DNA of 64,000 nt from Cristatella mucedo (Eukaryota; Bryozoa; Phylactolaemata; Cristatellidae): NCBI GenBank assembly GCA_009760855.2, contig WPIO01000099.1:441501-505500 (forward strand), read 5' to 3'. Positions 1 to 11,582 of this stretch are shown here, one piece after another. Numbering within the stretch: position 1 is the stretch's first letter; every line of letters starts with the position of its first letter. The notes below the pieces were generated by a model. The model worked only from the letters and a program-made list of their open reading frames with translations. It ran no database searches and was not told where the DNA came from. A program made the position numbers and the translations under genes.

Positions 1-95
1 TCGAGGTCGCGGGCTCGAGCGGTTCGCTAGGCGCGCCTTTATTGCCCTCGGAAACCGAGAGCGAGGCTGCCTCTTGGGCTCGTAAAAGCATGATG
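1..95 (+). repeat. Degenerate SINE-V fragment
   Basis: Resembles the part of SINE-V from box B to the centre: GAGGTCGCGGGCTCGAG, then a 'ctttattgcc' core. Weak match; truncated by the window edge. The following 300 bases to about 390 show nothing recognisable. Confidence 0.35.
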
Positions 96-394
96 CAATT
101 GCTCGGCGAGCGCGTACAGGTGAGGTCGACAGGTGGCAGGACGAGTGAGACGGCAGCCAAGAAGAGCGGTGCTCGCGACTCAGTGTAACAGCAAGTCCAC
201 GTCCACCGCAGCGAAAACACGTGACTTTGCGTGGCAGTGACTCAGAGCCACGGCTTTGAACCGCGAGGCCGCGAGGTGCAGCAGCACTCGCACGCCTAAG
301 TGGCCTAGGGCACGACTCAGCTTACATGTCAAGACCGATCTCTGGAGCACAACCCTGTATCGCCTTTTACACCGCTTTTTTCGGCGCTGATGAT

Positions 395-2375
395 GCCTTG
401 ACCATTTACTGGCCAATGCTGAGAGGTCTGACTCACCAGACAATAGCGGCTCAGCCGAACAGTTTTCAGCCTTCTTTACTGAAAATGTTTTGAACAATCG
501 TGCCTCCAAAAAGCCCCCCCCCCCCCAGTAAAGCAATTGTGGAATCATAACCTGTGACCATCCTTAAAAGGTTCTCCGAGGTTTCTGCATAAGATATGGC
601 TACCTTAACAAGGTCTAGCAAAAAGAGCTCGTCTCCTGAAGACCCTATACTCTCATCTCTGTCGTCTTTACTAGCAGACCAACTTAGCCCTGCAACACTC
701 TAGAATTGTAATGCTTCTTTAGTAAAAGGGGTTTTACCCAAGTTCTTCAAATCGGCAACCTTTAGACCCATAATTAAAAAGCCCGGATTAGAGACAGAGG
801 TCCATGCCACCTATCACCCAGTTTCCCTGCTTCATTTCCTGTCAAAGATTCTTTAAAAAAATTGTTGTTAAGCAGCTGATGGAACATATTTAAAAGAATG
901 AAATGTCAGAATCACTTCAATCAGGCTTCAAGAGGCAGCACTCCACTGAAACTGCTCTCCTCCGTGTTAACAATGATATTCTCCGTGGCAACGACGACGG
1001 GAATGTCACTACCCTAGCTCTCTACTAGATCTGGCTGCTGCCTTCGACACCATTGATCACGAGGTTCTGCTTGAGTGATTGAGAACAACGATCGGTGTGG
1101 CAGAAGAAGCACTGGCGTGGTTTAAATCGTACTTGTCTGATCATGTTCAATCCGTGTCGTGTGGGGGAGGTCTGGTCTCACACACGAGAAGGGTCACCTG
1201 TGATGTCCCTCAAGGGTCTGTACTTGGTCCCTTGCTGTTCTCCATTTATACTTAATCTCTGAGGAGCGTGATTAAGGCGCTTGGAATAGGATATCACTTT
1301 TATGCTGACGATACTCAGCTGTATTTGTCATTCAAACCGCCGGAATCTGCTGCAGCAACTGAAAAACTGAATGCTTGCCTTGCAGACATCCCATCCTGGA
1401 TGTCGGAAAACGTCTTGAAACTAAATCACGATAAAACCAACCAAACTGCTGCTCATTGGACACCCTGAGCGTGTGGCTGGACGAACAAGCTTTGCTCCTC
1501 TAGTAGGTGATGCTGTTGTGCAGCCATCATCACGTTCTCAAAATTTAGGTGTCGTTTTCGATAGCTGCCTACATTTTAAAAGCTTCAATCAGAAGACTGC
1601 TTCTACAGCTAGCCATCACGTCCGATCTCTATCTAAGATTGGGAGTAGTCTTCCACAGTGGCATGCACAACAATTAACTAGCTCCTCAGTTCTGTCTCGG
1701 CTTGATGATTGTAATTCGCTTTTGGCTGGGCTGCCGCAAAAAGCAACTAGGCCACTGCAGCTGGCTATACATATTGAATCAAAGCTGGTTTTCACGTCCC
1801 AGAAGTTTCACCACGAGTCTGCTTTGCTAAAAGAGCTAGCATGGTTGCCGGTTGAGCAAAGGATACAGAGCAAAGTTCTTACAGTGACCCAAAAGGCCCG
1901 CCACGGCTGGGCTCCTTCGTACCTAGCTGAACTGCTGCACCAGTTTCAGCATCTTCGCGCCCTCAGGTCTCGTAGGACAATAAATTAGCTGTCCCATTCC
2001 ACCGTTGAAAGTCCGTTGCCGACAGAAGCTTTAGCTCTGCAGGTCTAGGTTGTGGAACCCGCTTCCATGGTTCTGACCCCTGACCTGACCACATTTAAAA
2101 GGAACTTAAAAACACACCTATTTATGAAAGCATTTAGTGGGTCCCTGTGATTTGTCCTTCATGTGCTTATGCGTGCTGACACTGTGCATGCTGCCACTAA
2201 CCATATTTGCATGCTGACCCTGTGCATGTCACCCCTAACCATGTTATTCATGTTGTTTCTTTTTCAAGCATGATTTTACTTACCACTCAATTGCATTTCC
2301 CTTTGCAGCAAATGTAAAGCGCCTAGAAAGAGATTAAGTTCTCCGAGGGCGCTTTATCAAGTGCATTTTTACTAT
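395..2375 (+). mobile_element. Chimeric LINE: LINE-A RT joined to a LINE-B 3' end
   Basis: From about 395 to 2073 the sequence follows the LINE-A ORF2 region seen at 48.5-50.2 kb, with many stops and frameshifts; recognisable RT blocks include the FDTIDHEV area (about 1040-1065) and FYADDTQLYLSF (about 1298-1333), followed by the 3' domain to about 2060. At about 2074 it switches to LINE-B sequence ('cctgacctgaccacattt'), and then has the complete LINE-B 3' UTR, the AAAGCGCC/GGCGCTTT hairpin at about 2317-2357 and a short A/T tail. A decayed, non-coding copy. The switch occurs at matching points of the two related coding sequences. Confidence 0.82.
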
Positions 2376-2379
2376 TATT

Positions 2380-3250
2380 TTTATAAATTGGTTCCTCGCC
2401 GTTATGTTTCAGGAGCCGCGGCTAATGAATATCAGTCGTAATCTGGCTGATGTGGTACCCCAGCATTTTATAAATGCTTCTCTTTCAACAAGTTTTAAAG
2501 TGCGCTGGTAGATATTTAATTATCTCACAGGGCTGTGGAAACCATTTATTATTACTGCTATTGATGTTATTGCTTTTGCGGTCGCTTAATTCACAGAACG
2601 GTCAAGTCACTTGCCGAGTGGCCCGTCGGCCCGGGTAAAGACCCATGGAGTAGCAAGCTATTTCAGTCTCGGCGTGTATGTGAAAGCCTCTTGTACATAT
2701 CCGCCGCCTTCGTGGCGCAGCGAGATAAAAGTCGGCTGCCAGTTGAGCAATGTTTGCGTTCACCTGCTTCGCGTCGAGTGCTGACATCCGGTCGCTGCGA
2801 GCTCTCCGCCGACGACGGATGCGGGAACGCCGCGCGAGCGCTCCCGCATCGATTATCTTGCACGCGAGCGGCTCGGCGGCGGCGGCGGCGGCGGCGGCGA
2901 CTGTGCAATGAGCGCGGGCGAGCGAAGGCGAGGCAGACGTCGGCGAGCGGCGAGCGACGCGCCTTCCCATGTAGCCACCCCGTTGGCCGCACGCGGCCAT
3001 ACACTTCCGCCCTGCACTTGTGCCGAGCCTGTCCGGCAATCCAGCGCTACCGTGTCTCGCAATTCCGCCAGCACCCCTGACCCGCGCTCTGTCAGGCTGA
3101 GCGGGTGGTTTCGCGCAGTCGCCGAGCGCCCGCGTCTAGCTGCAGGAGACGAATGCACGGCAACAGTCCAGCTCGAGACTAGGGAGCGGCTACGCTACGG
3201 CTCGGGTCAGACACACGTGACCCTGCCAACTTTCTTATCTAGATGAGAGA
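2380..3250. other. GC-rich intronic DNA without a recognised gene
   Basis: 2380-2700 has no recognisable feature. 2700-3250 is strongly GC- and CpG-rich with a short (GGC)n run at about 2876-2900, so several overlapping frames stay open on both strands. None shows a domain or a plausible splice structure. It could be a CpG island or an unrecognised exon of another gene. Confidence 0.4.
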
Positions 3251-3437
3251 GTGCTCCGGGAGTGCTGGGTCAACTGCATGCGGTGGGTCCGCGGTGGGCA
3301 AAGCCGGAGACTGGGCTGTCGCTGGACCGCAGTTTTTAATTGAATCCACGGGCGTCATACCTAGAAGTGCCTCGCGTGATGCACTAAGTCCAGAGCCGCG
3401 ATGACGCGCTAGGTAACGCGGCTGCTTTCCACGAACT

Positions 3438-3518
3438 CGATCCAAATGTAAAGCGCCCAGAAAGAGATTTAGTTCTCTGAGGGCGTTTTATGAAGTGCAT
3501 TATTATTATTATTATTAG
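3438..3518 (+). mobile_element. LINE-B 3' tail fragment
   Basis: Last ~80 bases of LINE-B: 'aaatgtaaagcgcc', the hairpin, then (ATT)n. Directly abuts SINE-V at 3519. Confidence 0.85.
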
Positions 3519-3640
3519 GTCGTGGGTTCGAATGCTGCGGTAGGCGACCCTTTACTGCCGCTGCAAGCGGTGGTGATCGCCGTAGAGGCTCTTCCGCCGC
3601 TATGCAAAAGAGAGGCTGCTGAATCCGCTAGAATGCCCTT
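3519..3640 (+). mobile_element. SINE-V, 5'-truncated at box B
   Basis: Begins at the box B-like GGGTTCGAATGC and continues with the SINE-V body 'ctttactgccgctgcaagc' and the 'gaggctgctgaatcc' 3' part. Box A is missing. Confidence 0.75.
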
Positions 3641-3749
3641 ACAGACAGACCTCATGCGTGCGAGAAACCCTCAGAATATGCAGGATACCCCGCCCCGTGC
3701 CTCTACAATGACAGGGCGAGCCTGCGGCCGGCTTTTCCTCAAAGGTAAC

Positions 3750-4600
3750 GCTGCGGCGAGCGAAGCGGCTGACCCCGCGGTAACGAAGGTAACGAAGCGG
3801 CTGACCCCGCGATCGAGCCCAGGCACCGAGCCGCCGAGCGAAGCGGCTGACCCCGCGATCGAGCCCAGGCACCGAGCCGCCGAGCGAAGCGGCTGACCCC
3901 GCGGTAACGCTGCGGCGAGCGAAGCGGCTGACCCCGCGATCGAGCCCAGGCACCGAGCCGCCGAGCGAAGCGGCTGACCCCGCGGTAGCGAAGGTGACGA
4001 AGCGGCTGACCCCGCGATCGAGCCCAGGCACCGAGCCGCCGAGCGAAGCGGCTGACCCCGCGGTAGCGAAGGTAACGAAGCGGCTGACCCCGCGATCGAG
4101 CCCAGGCACCGAGCCGCCGAGCGAAGCGGCTGACCCAGCGGTAACGAATGTAACGAAGCGGCTGACCCCGCGATCGAGCCCAGGCACCGAGCCGCCGAGC
4201 GAAGCGGCTGACCCCGCGGTAACGCTGCGGCGAGCGAAGCGGCTGACCCCGCGATCGAGCCCAGGCACCGAGCCGCCGAGCGAAGCGGCTGACCCCGCGG
4301 TAGCGAAGGTGACGAAGCGGCTGACCCCGCGATCGAGCCCAGGCACCGAGCCGCCGAGCGAAGCGGCTGACCCCGCGGTAGCGAAGGTAACGAAGCGGCT
4401 GACCCCGCGATCGAGCCCAGGCACCGAGCCGCCGAGCGAAGCGGCTGACCCCGCGGTAGCGAAGGTAACGAAGCGGCTGACCCCGCGATCGAGCCCAGGC
4501 ACCGAGCCGCCGAGCGAAGCGGCTGACCCAGCGGTAACGAATGTAACGAAGCGGCTGACCCCGCGATCGAGCCCAGGCACCGAGCCGCCGAGCGACGCGG
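3750..4600. repeat. 78-bp GC-rich minisatellite with higher-order structure
   Basis: The marker GATCGAGCCC occurs at 3811, 3857, 3938, 4016, 4094, 4172, 4253, 4331, 4409, 4487 and 4565, giving a 78-bp period with two 81-bp units and one short 46-bp unit. Variant types recur in order (a unit with CTGCGGCGAGC, then GGTGACG, then GGTAACG, then AATGTAACG), so a block of about 315 bp has itself been duplicated. Each unit contains an internal duplication of a ~19-base motif (GAAGCGGCTGACCCCGCG). Units are multiples of three, which keeps frames open for 329, 290 and 228 codons; these are treated as artefacts. Lies in intron 2 of the MFSD4-like gene, left of exon 2. Confidence 0.95.
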
Positions 4601-4862
4601 TGGCTGGCCACCAGCCGGGGTCTCTCACTTGCCCACGCAGTCGCTCCTTTGGCTTAGCCGAGAATTCTGGTAACCTTTAGCCTGATCCGGGTAGCGCCCG
4701 CTCATTTATTCCCGCCGCGACCGCGGAGCACTGACGTAACGCAGACCGCAGTTACCGACCACGACGATCTAGACGAGCGCGCTCAATCTCAATCCGGCCG
4801 ATGTCAACTTTGCCCGTCTATAAGTGAGTCGACACCGCCGAGATTGCTAAGGTGCTGCAAAC
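4601..4862. other. Unannotated intronic spacer
   Basis: Unique-looking sequence between the minisatellite and SINE-T. No feature seen. Confidence 0.5.
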
Positions 4863-5009
4863 ATTATATAATTCATTTGTATTGCGCCCCAAGAGACGTT
4901 AATCTCTATTCAGGCGCTTTACATATGCCAGGTGACTCGAGCCCACGACCTCAGCCAGACCTTGATTGGGGCGAGCACGTAGACCGCTGGACCAAACCAG
5001 CTTGCGGCT
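4863..5009 (-). mobile_element. SINE-T (tRNA-derived SINE with LINE-B-type tail)
   Basis: Read on the minus strand: box A-like TGGTCCAGCGG, box B-like GGGCTCGAGTCAC, then a 3' part 'aaagcgcctgaatagagat', the matching GGCGC arm, and an A/T end. The 3' third is homologous to the LINE-B tail and keeps its stem. It lies about 180 bp beyond the exon 2 donor. Confidence 0.85.
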
Positions 5010-5190
5010 ACGTCGCTCGCCGGGCGCGCAAGGCCGCGGGCAGGTCGCAAATCCACTTTACGTCGGATGAGAGCGACGACCCGCGGACAGACGCAGTGAG
5101 TGGCCGTAGCGCGTGAGTAAGGCCGCCGCAGCCGCAGCCGCCGCCGCCGCTGCGCTGCTGCGCTGCTGCTGCTGCGCATCGCTGGCGCAC

Positions 5191-5386
5191 CTGCAGAAAT
5201 GGCGAAACGGACTTCTCGTACAGTCGAATCATCTGCAGATTGGCCAAGCAGTCGACGACGCCGCTGCATATGCCTATCACCGCCAGCACGGCCGTGGCCG
5301 CCGGAAGAGAGCTGGCGAAAGACAGAGCCGTGATCGACGCCGGCAGCACGATCGAGCTGACCAGGAGCAGGAAGTCGGCGTCGAGC
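5191..5386 (-). CDS. MFSD4-like: Exon 2 of the MFSD4/NaGLT1-like MFS transporter
   Basis: Internal exon of 196 bases between a CTGCAG acceptor (AG at 5388-5387) and a CAG|GTGCGC donor. Its first base completes the split TGG codon of exon 1, and the remaining 195 bases are 65 sense codons. The peptide holds two membrane helices (about 'FLLLVSSIVLPASITAL' and 'AVLAVIGICSGVVDCLA') and then the segment NLQMIRLYEKSVSPFLQ. In MFSD4 proteins the equivalent segment is of the form '(D)xxANxQLxxxYxKxxxxFLQ', after helix 4, and a new exon starting with 'VLHF..G.G' is expected next. That exon is not found in the remaining 5 kb to the left, so it should lie outside the window. The acceptor has a weak pyrimidine tract and the donor is less canonical than that of exon 1. 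The phase match, the motif match and the length match together make this a confident call. Confidence 0.78.
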
Positions 5387-5743
5387 CTGCAGCGTGCACG
5401 CGCGCACGCGCGAAAGAGCTATCGCAATCGCAGTCGGCAGCCAGCGAGAGCGTCGGCGCGTAGCCGGCGGCGCGAATGGCAAACATTGCTAGCTACGTGG
5501 GACTCGGCGCCGCGCGAGGCGGTCGTCGAACGGCGACGAGCGCACCGGATCTCCGGAGCGCGCGATGCGAGCTCCGGTGGGCGGCCCAGCCGCTTTGCCG
5601 CTGGGTAGCTGCTCAGTCTGGATTACAGCATTAAAAGCCGCGTAGCAGTGTGCCAAAATCGGTCGCATCATCTTTCTATGCCGACATTCGGTCGAAGGGC
5701 TTTTGCAGAAATTACGACGCAGACGCCGCTAATAATAATTAAT

Positions 5744-5915
5744 ACTAGCTGATTTAACAGCCTCTTTTGTACAGCGACAGATGAGCTTTTAGGAATATCA
5801 CCACCGCTTGCAGTGACAATAAAGGATCGCCCAACGCAGGATTTGAACCCAAGACCTCGGGATAGAGGTCGTGAAAAGCAACCGCCTTACCTAGTGTGCA
5901 ATCAGGGCTCACGGG
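5744..5915 (-). mobile_element. SINE-V copy
   Basis: Minus-strand copy with the tail 'agaggctgttaaatcagct', the core 'ggcgatcctttattg', and a box B-like GGGTTCAAATCC. Nearly full length. Confidence 0.8.
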
Positions 5916-5927
5916 CTAATCAGGGCT

Positions 5928-6160
5928 GATCAATGCTCAATAATTATAATAGTACGTTTATTTAACGCCCTCAGAGAGCTGAATATCTTTCTAGGTACTC
6001 TACCAAAGTGGTAACATTCGCGATGCAGTAAAGCATAACAGTGGCGTAGCATGGTTATAGGCGACACGTGCAGGGTCAGCATGCAAATATAGTTAGTAGC
6101 AGCATGAACAGACTCAGCACGCCTCAGCACAGAACGGATGAATCGCAAGGACCTGCTCTA
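5928..6160 (-). mobile_element. LINE-B 3' end
   Basis: Minus-strand LINE-B 3' UTR and tail, divergent; includes the conserved 'gctgctactaac...tttgcatgctgaccctg' block. Confidence 0.75.
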
Positions 6161-7318
6161 ACTGTAAAAGACAAGCATTTTCATAAATAAACTAGTACTG
6201 AACTGTGTTTTCCAGCTTCATTCCTCTGCCTAAACCTGTGTGCACCCGTCACGTACTTCACAAGTAGAGCACTGCTGTGCACACGAAAGTGCTTATTAAA
6301 GTCCACAATCTACAGTTGCACTGTGGGCGTATCATTGCCGTCACGTGGTTCCACCCCCCCAGCCGATGTTCCGTTCGCCCAACGGTCACGCTCCTTGCCG
6401 GCACGTGACGCGCTCCTTGCAGCACAATTGACTTTCTTCCTGTGCTTCGGCCTGCACGCACGCTATCCACTCTCTTCTCTCTCTCTCTCAACACCTCATG
6501 CTCCGGAGCAGCACGCACGACGGCTGCTATATCACATATTACAGCCGTCGTCGACCACGCCACGACTCGCTCGTGGAGGCTTCACTCTTCGTCGCGCCGC
6601 CATCGCGCGCCCACGAGCCCCTACAGCACTTCCGGTTGCATGCCCGACGAAAGCCGACAACATCCAGGTGCACACTACATCCAAGGAGAATTAGTGTCCA
6701 CACGCGGCTAATGCAGATGCCTCTGAACTAATGGTCGCACTTACTAAGCAATTTAACGCCCTCCTTAGGGATGATCTCAGCCTGCCTCATCATACCGGAG
6801 CCTCAAGCTGACTGTCTCGATATTGCTCAAGAATTGCAATGAGTTGAAAGAAGACGAACGCGTTCTATTTGAAAAACCAAGTGGTTTCGTGTGCCAGAAA
6901 ATTTTAAAATATGTTATACGTATGCACGCGAGAGAATGAAACGCAGAAAGCGATCTAAATTATTTTGCTAGCTCGATGGCCTTGATCGGGAACCAAAATT
7001 CATTAAAATCGCTATGTAATCGCGATGTCAAGGAGGGCGTGCTAGTGCTATCTTCCCTAGACAAGCGCTATCCACCGAGACTGCTTCCTGGCATACCAAT
7101 AGCTTTACCCCATGCTTTAGTCGGCGCTACCACGTTGAAAATCAGACAGGGCGATAGTTGACTCGCTGTGGGTGTGGTCATTCGTACTCACGATAGCCGT
7201 TAAGTAAAGTTATGTCAAAGTGTCTACACGGCTGCTTTTATGGTGCATTAAGACATTTTGACTGTGTAGTTCCGGTGACTCTTGAATACTTTTTATCAGA
7301 ATGTTTTCAGAGGAAAGA
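6161..7318. other. Unannotated intronic DNA
   Basis: Contains a short CT-rich run near 6475-6490 and several short frames with no recognisable domain. No repeat family member identified. Confidence 0.45.
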
Positions 7319-8112
7319 AATTCCCTGCAATGATGATAATAATAATAGTAATAATAATAAGGCAAAGTATAGCACACATAAATAACTGAATCTTTCTGTA
7401 GGTACTTCACATACTATGTAGAGGAAGCATAATCGAATGGTTAGCATAAATGTCAGCAAGCATAACATAGTTAAAGCTGAAGTTCAAAAGATTAATATGT
7501 AAACATGACTAATAGCAACACGCGCAGTGTCAGCACCAGTTATCGAACTCGCACAAAGGATGAATAACATGAAAAAGCTAAATGCTACAATAAATAGAGA
7601 CGCATTTAGTTTTCTTTTTAAATGTAGGCATCTTGGGCGATGTCGTGGCGCCAGTCAGAAGTGAGCTCCGGGCTTTGGGAGCACACAAACCGAAGAGGCC
7701 TGGTATAGTTCAGGCTCGGTCTCTTTGAAGTTCGCAAGAAGTGTAGCGATAAAAGATCAGATTCAGAAAAGTGGGAGGTACGATGCTAAGCCCAGGGATG
7801 GAATCAATCTGATAGCTGATTGGCTGGAGCCAAAGGATACAGCAACCTAAAAGTAAGTTACCGAACCTTGGAGTCGATGCACTGCTTGATTGGGAACCGG
7901 TGCAGGTCGAACATAATTGGCGTGATATAATAACTGCGGCGCTTACGACAGACTGGCCCAGCTGCAGAGTCGTGCACCCACTGCAAGTGCCTTATTTCGC
8001 TGGCCGGAAGACCGGAAAAAAGATTGACAGAAGTCGATAATGTCATAACTGCATGGACCAATTTAAATTTAGTATCCCTGGCTAAGCAAGCCCGAATTTT
8101 AAAAACGAGATT
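7319..8112 (-). mobile_element. LINE-B 3' part (RT C-terminus, 3' UTR, tail)
   Basis: Minus-strand copy running from the (ATT)n tail at 7319-7362 through the 3' UTR into the 3' coding domain (blocks equivalent to 18830-19330 of the best copy). Badly decayed; no long frame. Confidence 0.8.
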
Positions 8113-8205
8113 TCATAATAATAATGACATTATATTCGTGTATCTTCCTCAGAGAACTTGTTTTCTTTCTAGGCACTTTACTTGGGCTGTAAAGGAATCA
8201 TTGTA
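8113..8205 (-). mobile_element. LINE-B 3' tail fragment
   Basis: A second tail ('cctcagagaacttg...tttctaggcactttac') directly following the previous copy, in the same orientation. Confidence 0.65.
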
Positions 8206-9755
8206 ATTCTACAGAGTGAGGCAGGCCAGGGCCGGGACGATTACTAACGTGCATAGCTCTGCTGATTCAAGCTATTGCTCACAGGAAGTTGCTGAAGCTA
8301 TAATATACTGGCTTGTCAGGAGTAACACGGAATTTATCTTGAAAATGCAGTGGTACGATACTGTTTACGTGAACCAAAAGTCTTTCTTTAATCTGAGCTT
8401 AAGACATAAAAATTACTATCGCATTTATTATCGCCTTATTCCATAAACCTAGAACTCAAACAATCCTAGGTAGCCTGTGTGAGCCTACACCACTATTCTG
8501 GTCAGAATGTAAGCGGTTCCATACTTGCTGAAGCTTTTTAAATTCCAAATTTGACATACTCGGCTGTTTATTATTATGAACGAGGCAACGGAAATTCTGC
8601 CTTGGTAAGAATTTCTCCAGTTCTAAGGAAAACCAAGTTAAAAGCTCCCAAAGTCTCTTCCTTCAGCAGTAGGCTATAGGATAAAATGTTGACTACCTGG
8701 CTACACATGATTAGTCCGTAAAAGATTGGTCAAGCGACAGCTTCACACGAATTACTACTTTAAATTAACGAATTTATGCCTCGTGTCATGCAGATCACAA
8801 TCACTAGTCTATATCTTGACACAAAATATCGCAATAGCATAGTTTCGTCCACGGCATCTCAAACAGTTCATGTACTCTCTGACTGGTAATAAACTTGTAA
8901 CCCCAAAGATCCTCATAGTTTCCTTGGCCAGTGATGCGTCGTTCATAATGCATATCTAATTCGTGATGAACGAGGCCGGACGTGGACTAAGAATAATGCG
9001 TACAGTTACGGTGATGTAAGATATAGCTTGCGAGTACTGTGAGAAACTCTATGCGGGCTTGCCTGCAATTCCATGCACTCTTGCTGCAAATACTGTGATA
9101 GGATATGTTTAATTTAAGCCACAAGGCCTCGCTTGCTTTGAAATCTACCAGGTCCTATTAATATCTCAGTAGTAAGATCTGGAACTGCACAGATGCTTGG
9201 TAGTCTGTTGATGTTCACTTTGTAGTGATCATCCGGAAGGCGGTTTTAACTCTCGCCCTTTTTCACAGCCTTTGTGTCGCCTTTGGTTCAGCTTGGCGAA
9301 ATACAATTCCTTGCCAAAACACCGCACCACCATGTTCTAATCATTGAATAACTTTTTCGTAACTTCTCATTGTCTTCAAATCTTACCCTATTTAGACTTT
9401 GCTCAAGCATTCATCGGTAATGATAATGCCGAAAGGCCTAGCTTACTTCAAGGTTTGTGAGCTTCAATAGTCAATTACAACTGGCCTGCCTTCCTCAAGC
9501 ATAGAAGACTCTAGATCAGTATAGAAGAGTCTACCCGATGGCCGACTGCATTTGCCCCAGTAACTGCTTGGCCATCAAGTCTATGAACCTCAAGTTGCCT
9601 TAGCCACGTAGCAGTCCTTGAGGTAGAAGCTAGCTCATTAACCTTGTGGGGCGAATTGTGAATCACTTGTAAGCAGCAAGATTTATATTAAGATGTTAAA
9701 CTGCCTAAATATGCTCCCTTTTAATTGGTCGTGAGGATCAGTCTGCTACTTGCAC
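8206..9755. other. Unannotated intronic DNA
   Basis: About 1.5 kb without a recognised element. It lies between two minus-strand LINE-B segments and may hold decayed LINE sequence, but I could not align it. Confidence 0.4.
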
Positions 9756-9965
9756 CGCCGCATTTGTGGTCGATATCGTCAAAGGCTGCCGTAAGGTCAA
9801 GCAAAACAAGCAGAGTGACTCAAAGTCTGAATTTCCATGAAGGTCGTTATAAATCCGAGGCAATGCTAACTCGGCGGAGTGACTTAGTTCTGAAACCAGA
9901 CTGGAACTTGCTAGCTCGGTTTCAAGTTTCAGTGTAAGAATTCAGCTGGTCTGCCACAACTCGTT
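9756..9965 (-). mobile_element. LINE-B RT 5' fragment
   Basis: Minus-strand match to the start of the LINE-B RT domain (equivalent to 18050-18240, including the region encoding 'FDTID'). Confidence 0.75.
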
Positions 9966-10264
9966 CCTTTGTTTTGCATATGAACCACTAGCACGGAGAC
10001 TCTGCGGAAGTTGCTCACGTTCTCTAGGTTTAGTGTCGCTAATCATGCAATTACCCGGCTGTGCAGTGAAGGCCGAATGACAGCAGCTGGAAGCAACTTG
10101 CCACTCTTAAAATACAAAGCGAAAAGGGGAGCCCCTGATTGTCTCATCGCTTTTAATTGAGATTGTGTTCCTTATAACTATCCCTGACTTTAATGTTTCA
10201 TTCAGAATGTACGCGGAAATGTCGCATGATTCTAATGAGAGGAATTGATTGACATTAGCTGCTA
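9966..10264. other. Unannotated intronic DNA
   Basis: No feature recognised. Confidence 0.4.
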
Positions 10265-10420
10265 AATAAAAATAAGTGAGTTTTATCTTCAAAGCGCCCC
10301 TAGAGAGTTTAACCTCTGTGTAGGCACTTCGCGTACGCTGCAGGGCTTGAGTAAGCGACGTGGTCATTAAAGACCAGCAACTTAGCCCTACTGCGTCCCG
10401 CGCTCTGCCCATGAAAAGTG
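10265..10420 (-). mobile_element. Degenerate SINE-T copy
   Basis: Minus strand: tRNA-like head, then a LINE-B-like tail ('gaagtgcctacacagaggtt', then GGGGCGCTTTGAAG). Both hairpin arms are still recognisable. Confidence 0.55.
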
Positions 10421-10507
10421 GGCGTCGTCATTAATCTGCAAGCCGAGACGGGTATTTACAGCTAGCAGGGTCGCTTTTCCTGTCGCTTATAATTCTGAAG
10501 TTGCTGT

Positions 10508-10640
10508 TGTTTATCAAGCACGCTACCACTCACCATTCGATCGTGCTTCCTTTGCAGCAAACGTAAAATGCCTTGAAAGAGATTGATTTCTCTGAGGGCG
10601 CTTTATCGACCGTATTATTATTATGATCATTATTATTACT
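10508..10640 (+). mobile_element. LINE-B 3' tail fragment
   Basis: Terminal ~120 bases of LINE-B with (ATT)n tail, 5'-truncated. Confidence 0.8.
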
Positions 10641-11440
10641 GCTTCTATCACCCGCCATGAACGGTTGCAGATATGCACGTCTTCAGTCACTAGCGGGACT
10701 CGCCGTGGCCCCTCCGGGAGACCGGTAGTAGTGGATCGTGAGAGTGATATATCTATGCCTTGTTGCAGTTTTTTCCGCTGCACTGCAAACTGCCGTAAGA
10801 ATTAATTCAAGCTACAAGCAGGCTACCGTCGGGTTCGAGCTAGCACGCAGCGAGCTGAGATTTCTAGCCATAGACCACGGTGCGCAGCGAATGTATCGTC
10901 ACGTGCTGAAGACGGAGTGGGCGTAACTGTAGGACCAAGCATCGCTGAGCGGAGAGATGCAGGCGTCCGTGGTTTGAGAGAGCGAAGGAAGACGTGAGGA
11001 GAGCTTAACTTCGCGCGCACGTTTTTGCCTGGCACCGCTAGCTTGGCTTAGTTAGGGGGCGTGAGTGCGAGAACGATGACGCTTGATGATGAAGGGCAAA
11101 TGTTGACAGAAGCGGACAGAAAGGGCAAAGGCAGTGCTTGGCGACAAATCAATCGAGTCTATAAGCACCTAGGGCAGCGAGAAGGAACAGCTGCAGCTGA
11201 CAGCTGGCGGGCAGAGCTGTAGACCTGCCTCGGAGCGACGGGTGCTGGCAGTCGGCACCATCCTTGGAGCCGGCAGCTCCCTGCATTAGCTATAGCGCAG
11301 CCCCGGAGCTACGAGTGAACGAGATGGCGCCGAGCGATTCACTGCTTCCCAAGAAGGAGTCTTCTCCGTCGGAGCGACGAGGGTGATGAGGTGCAGTGCG
11401 GTGTGAGGTGCACAAAACTTCCACCTGGAAATGTCCCCTC
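10641..11440. other. Unannotated intronic DNA
   Basis: Moderately GC-rich from 10.9 to 11.4 kb. A 20-codon frame starts at ATGGCGCCGAGCGATTCACT near 11324 but has no support as an exon. Confidence 0.4.
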
Positions 11441-11442
11441 GC

Positions 11443-11582
11443 TCATACATTTATCAAGCATGATTTTACTAACCATTCAATTCCATTTCCCTTTGCAGCA
11501 AATGTAAAGCGTCTAGAGAGAGATTAGGTTCTCTGAGGGCGCTTTATCAAGTGCATTATTATTGTTATTATATTATTATTAC
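11443..11582 (+). mobile_element. LINE-B 3' tail fragment
   Basis: Terminal ~125 bases of LINE-B with hairpin and (ATT)n tail. Confidence 0.85.

Noticed and set aside
180-548. 122-codon minus-strand frame
   Set aside because: Runs through a decayed LINE-A copy and a C-run in the wrong frame; no domain.
2602-3246. Overlapping frames in GC-rich DNA as an exon of the transporter
   Set aside because: None contains the expected next MFSD4 segment and none is flanked by good splice sites in phase.
3750-4600. CRISPR-like array
   Set aside because: No unique spacers between repeats; the host is a eukaryote and the array is a minisatellite.
3639-4680. Long open frames of 329, 290 and 228 codons on both strands
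   Set aside because: All come from a minisatellite whose unit is a multiple of three, so several frames stay open at once; no start context, domain or splice evidence.
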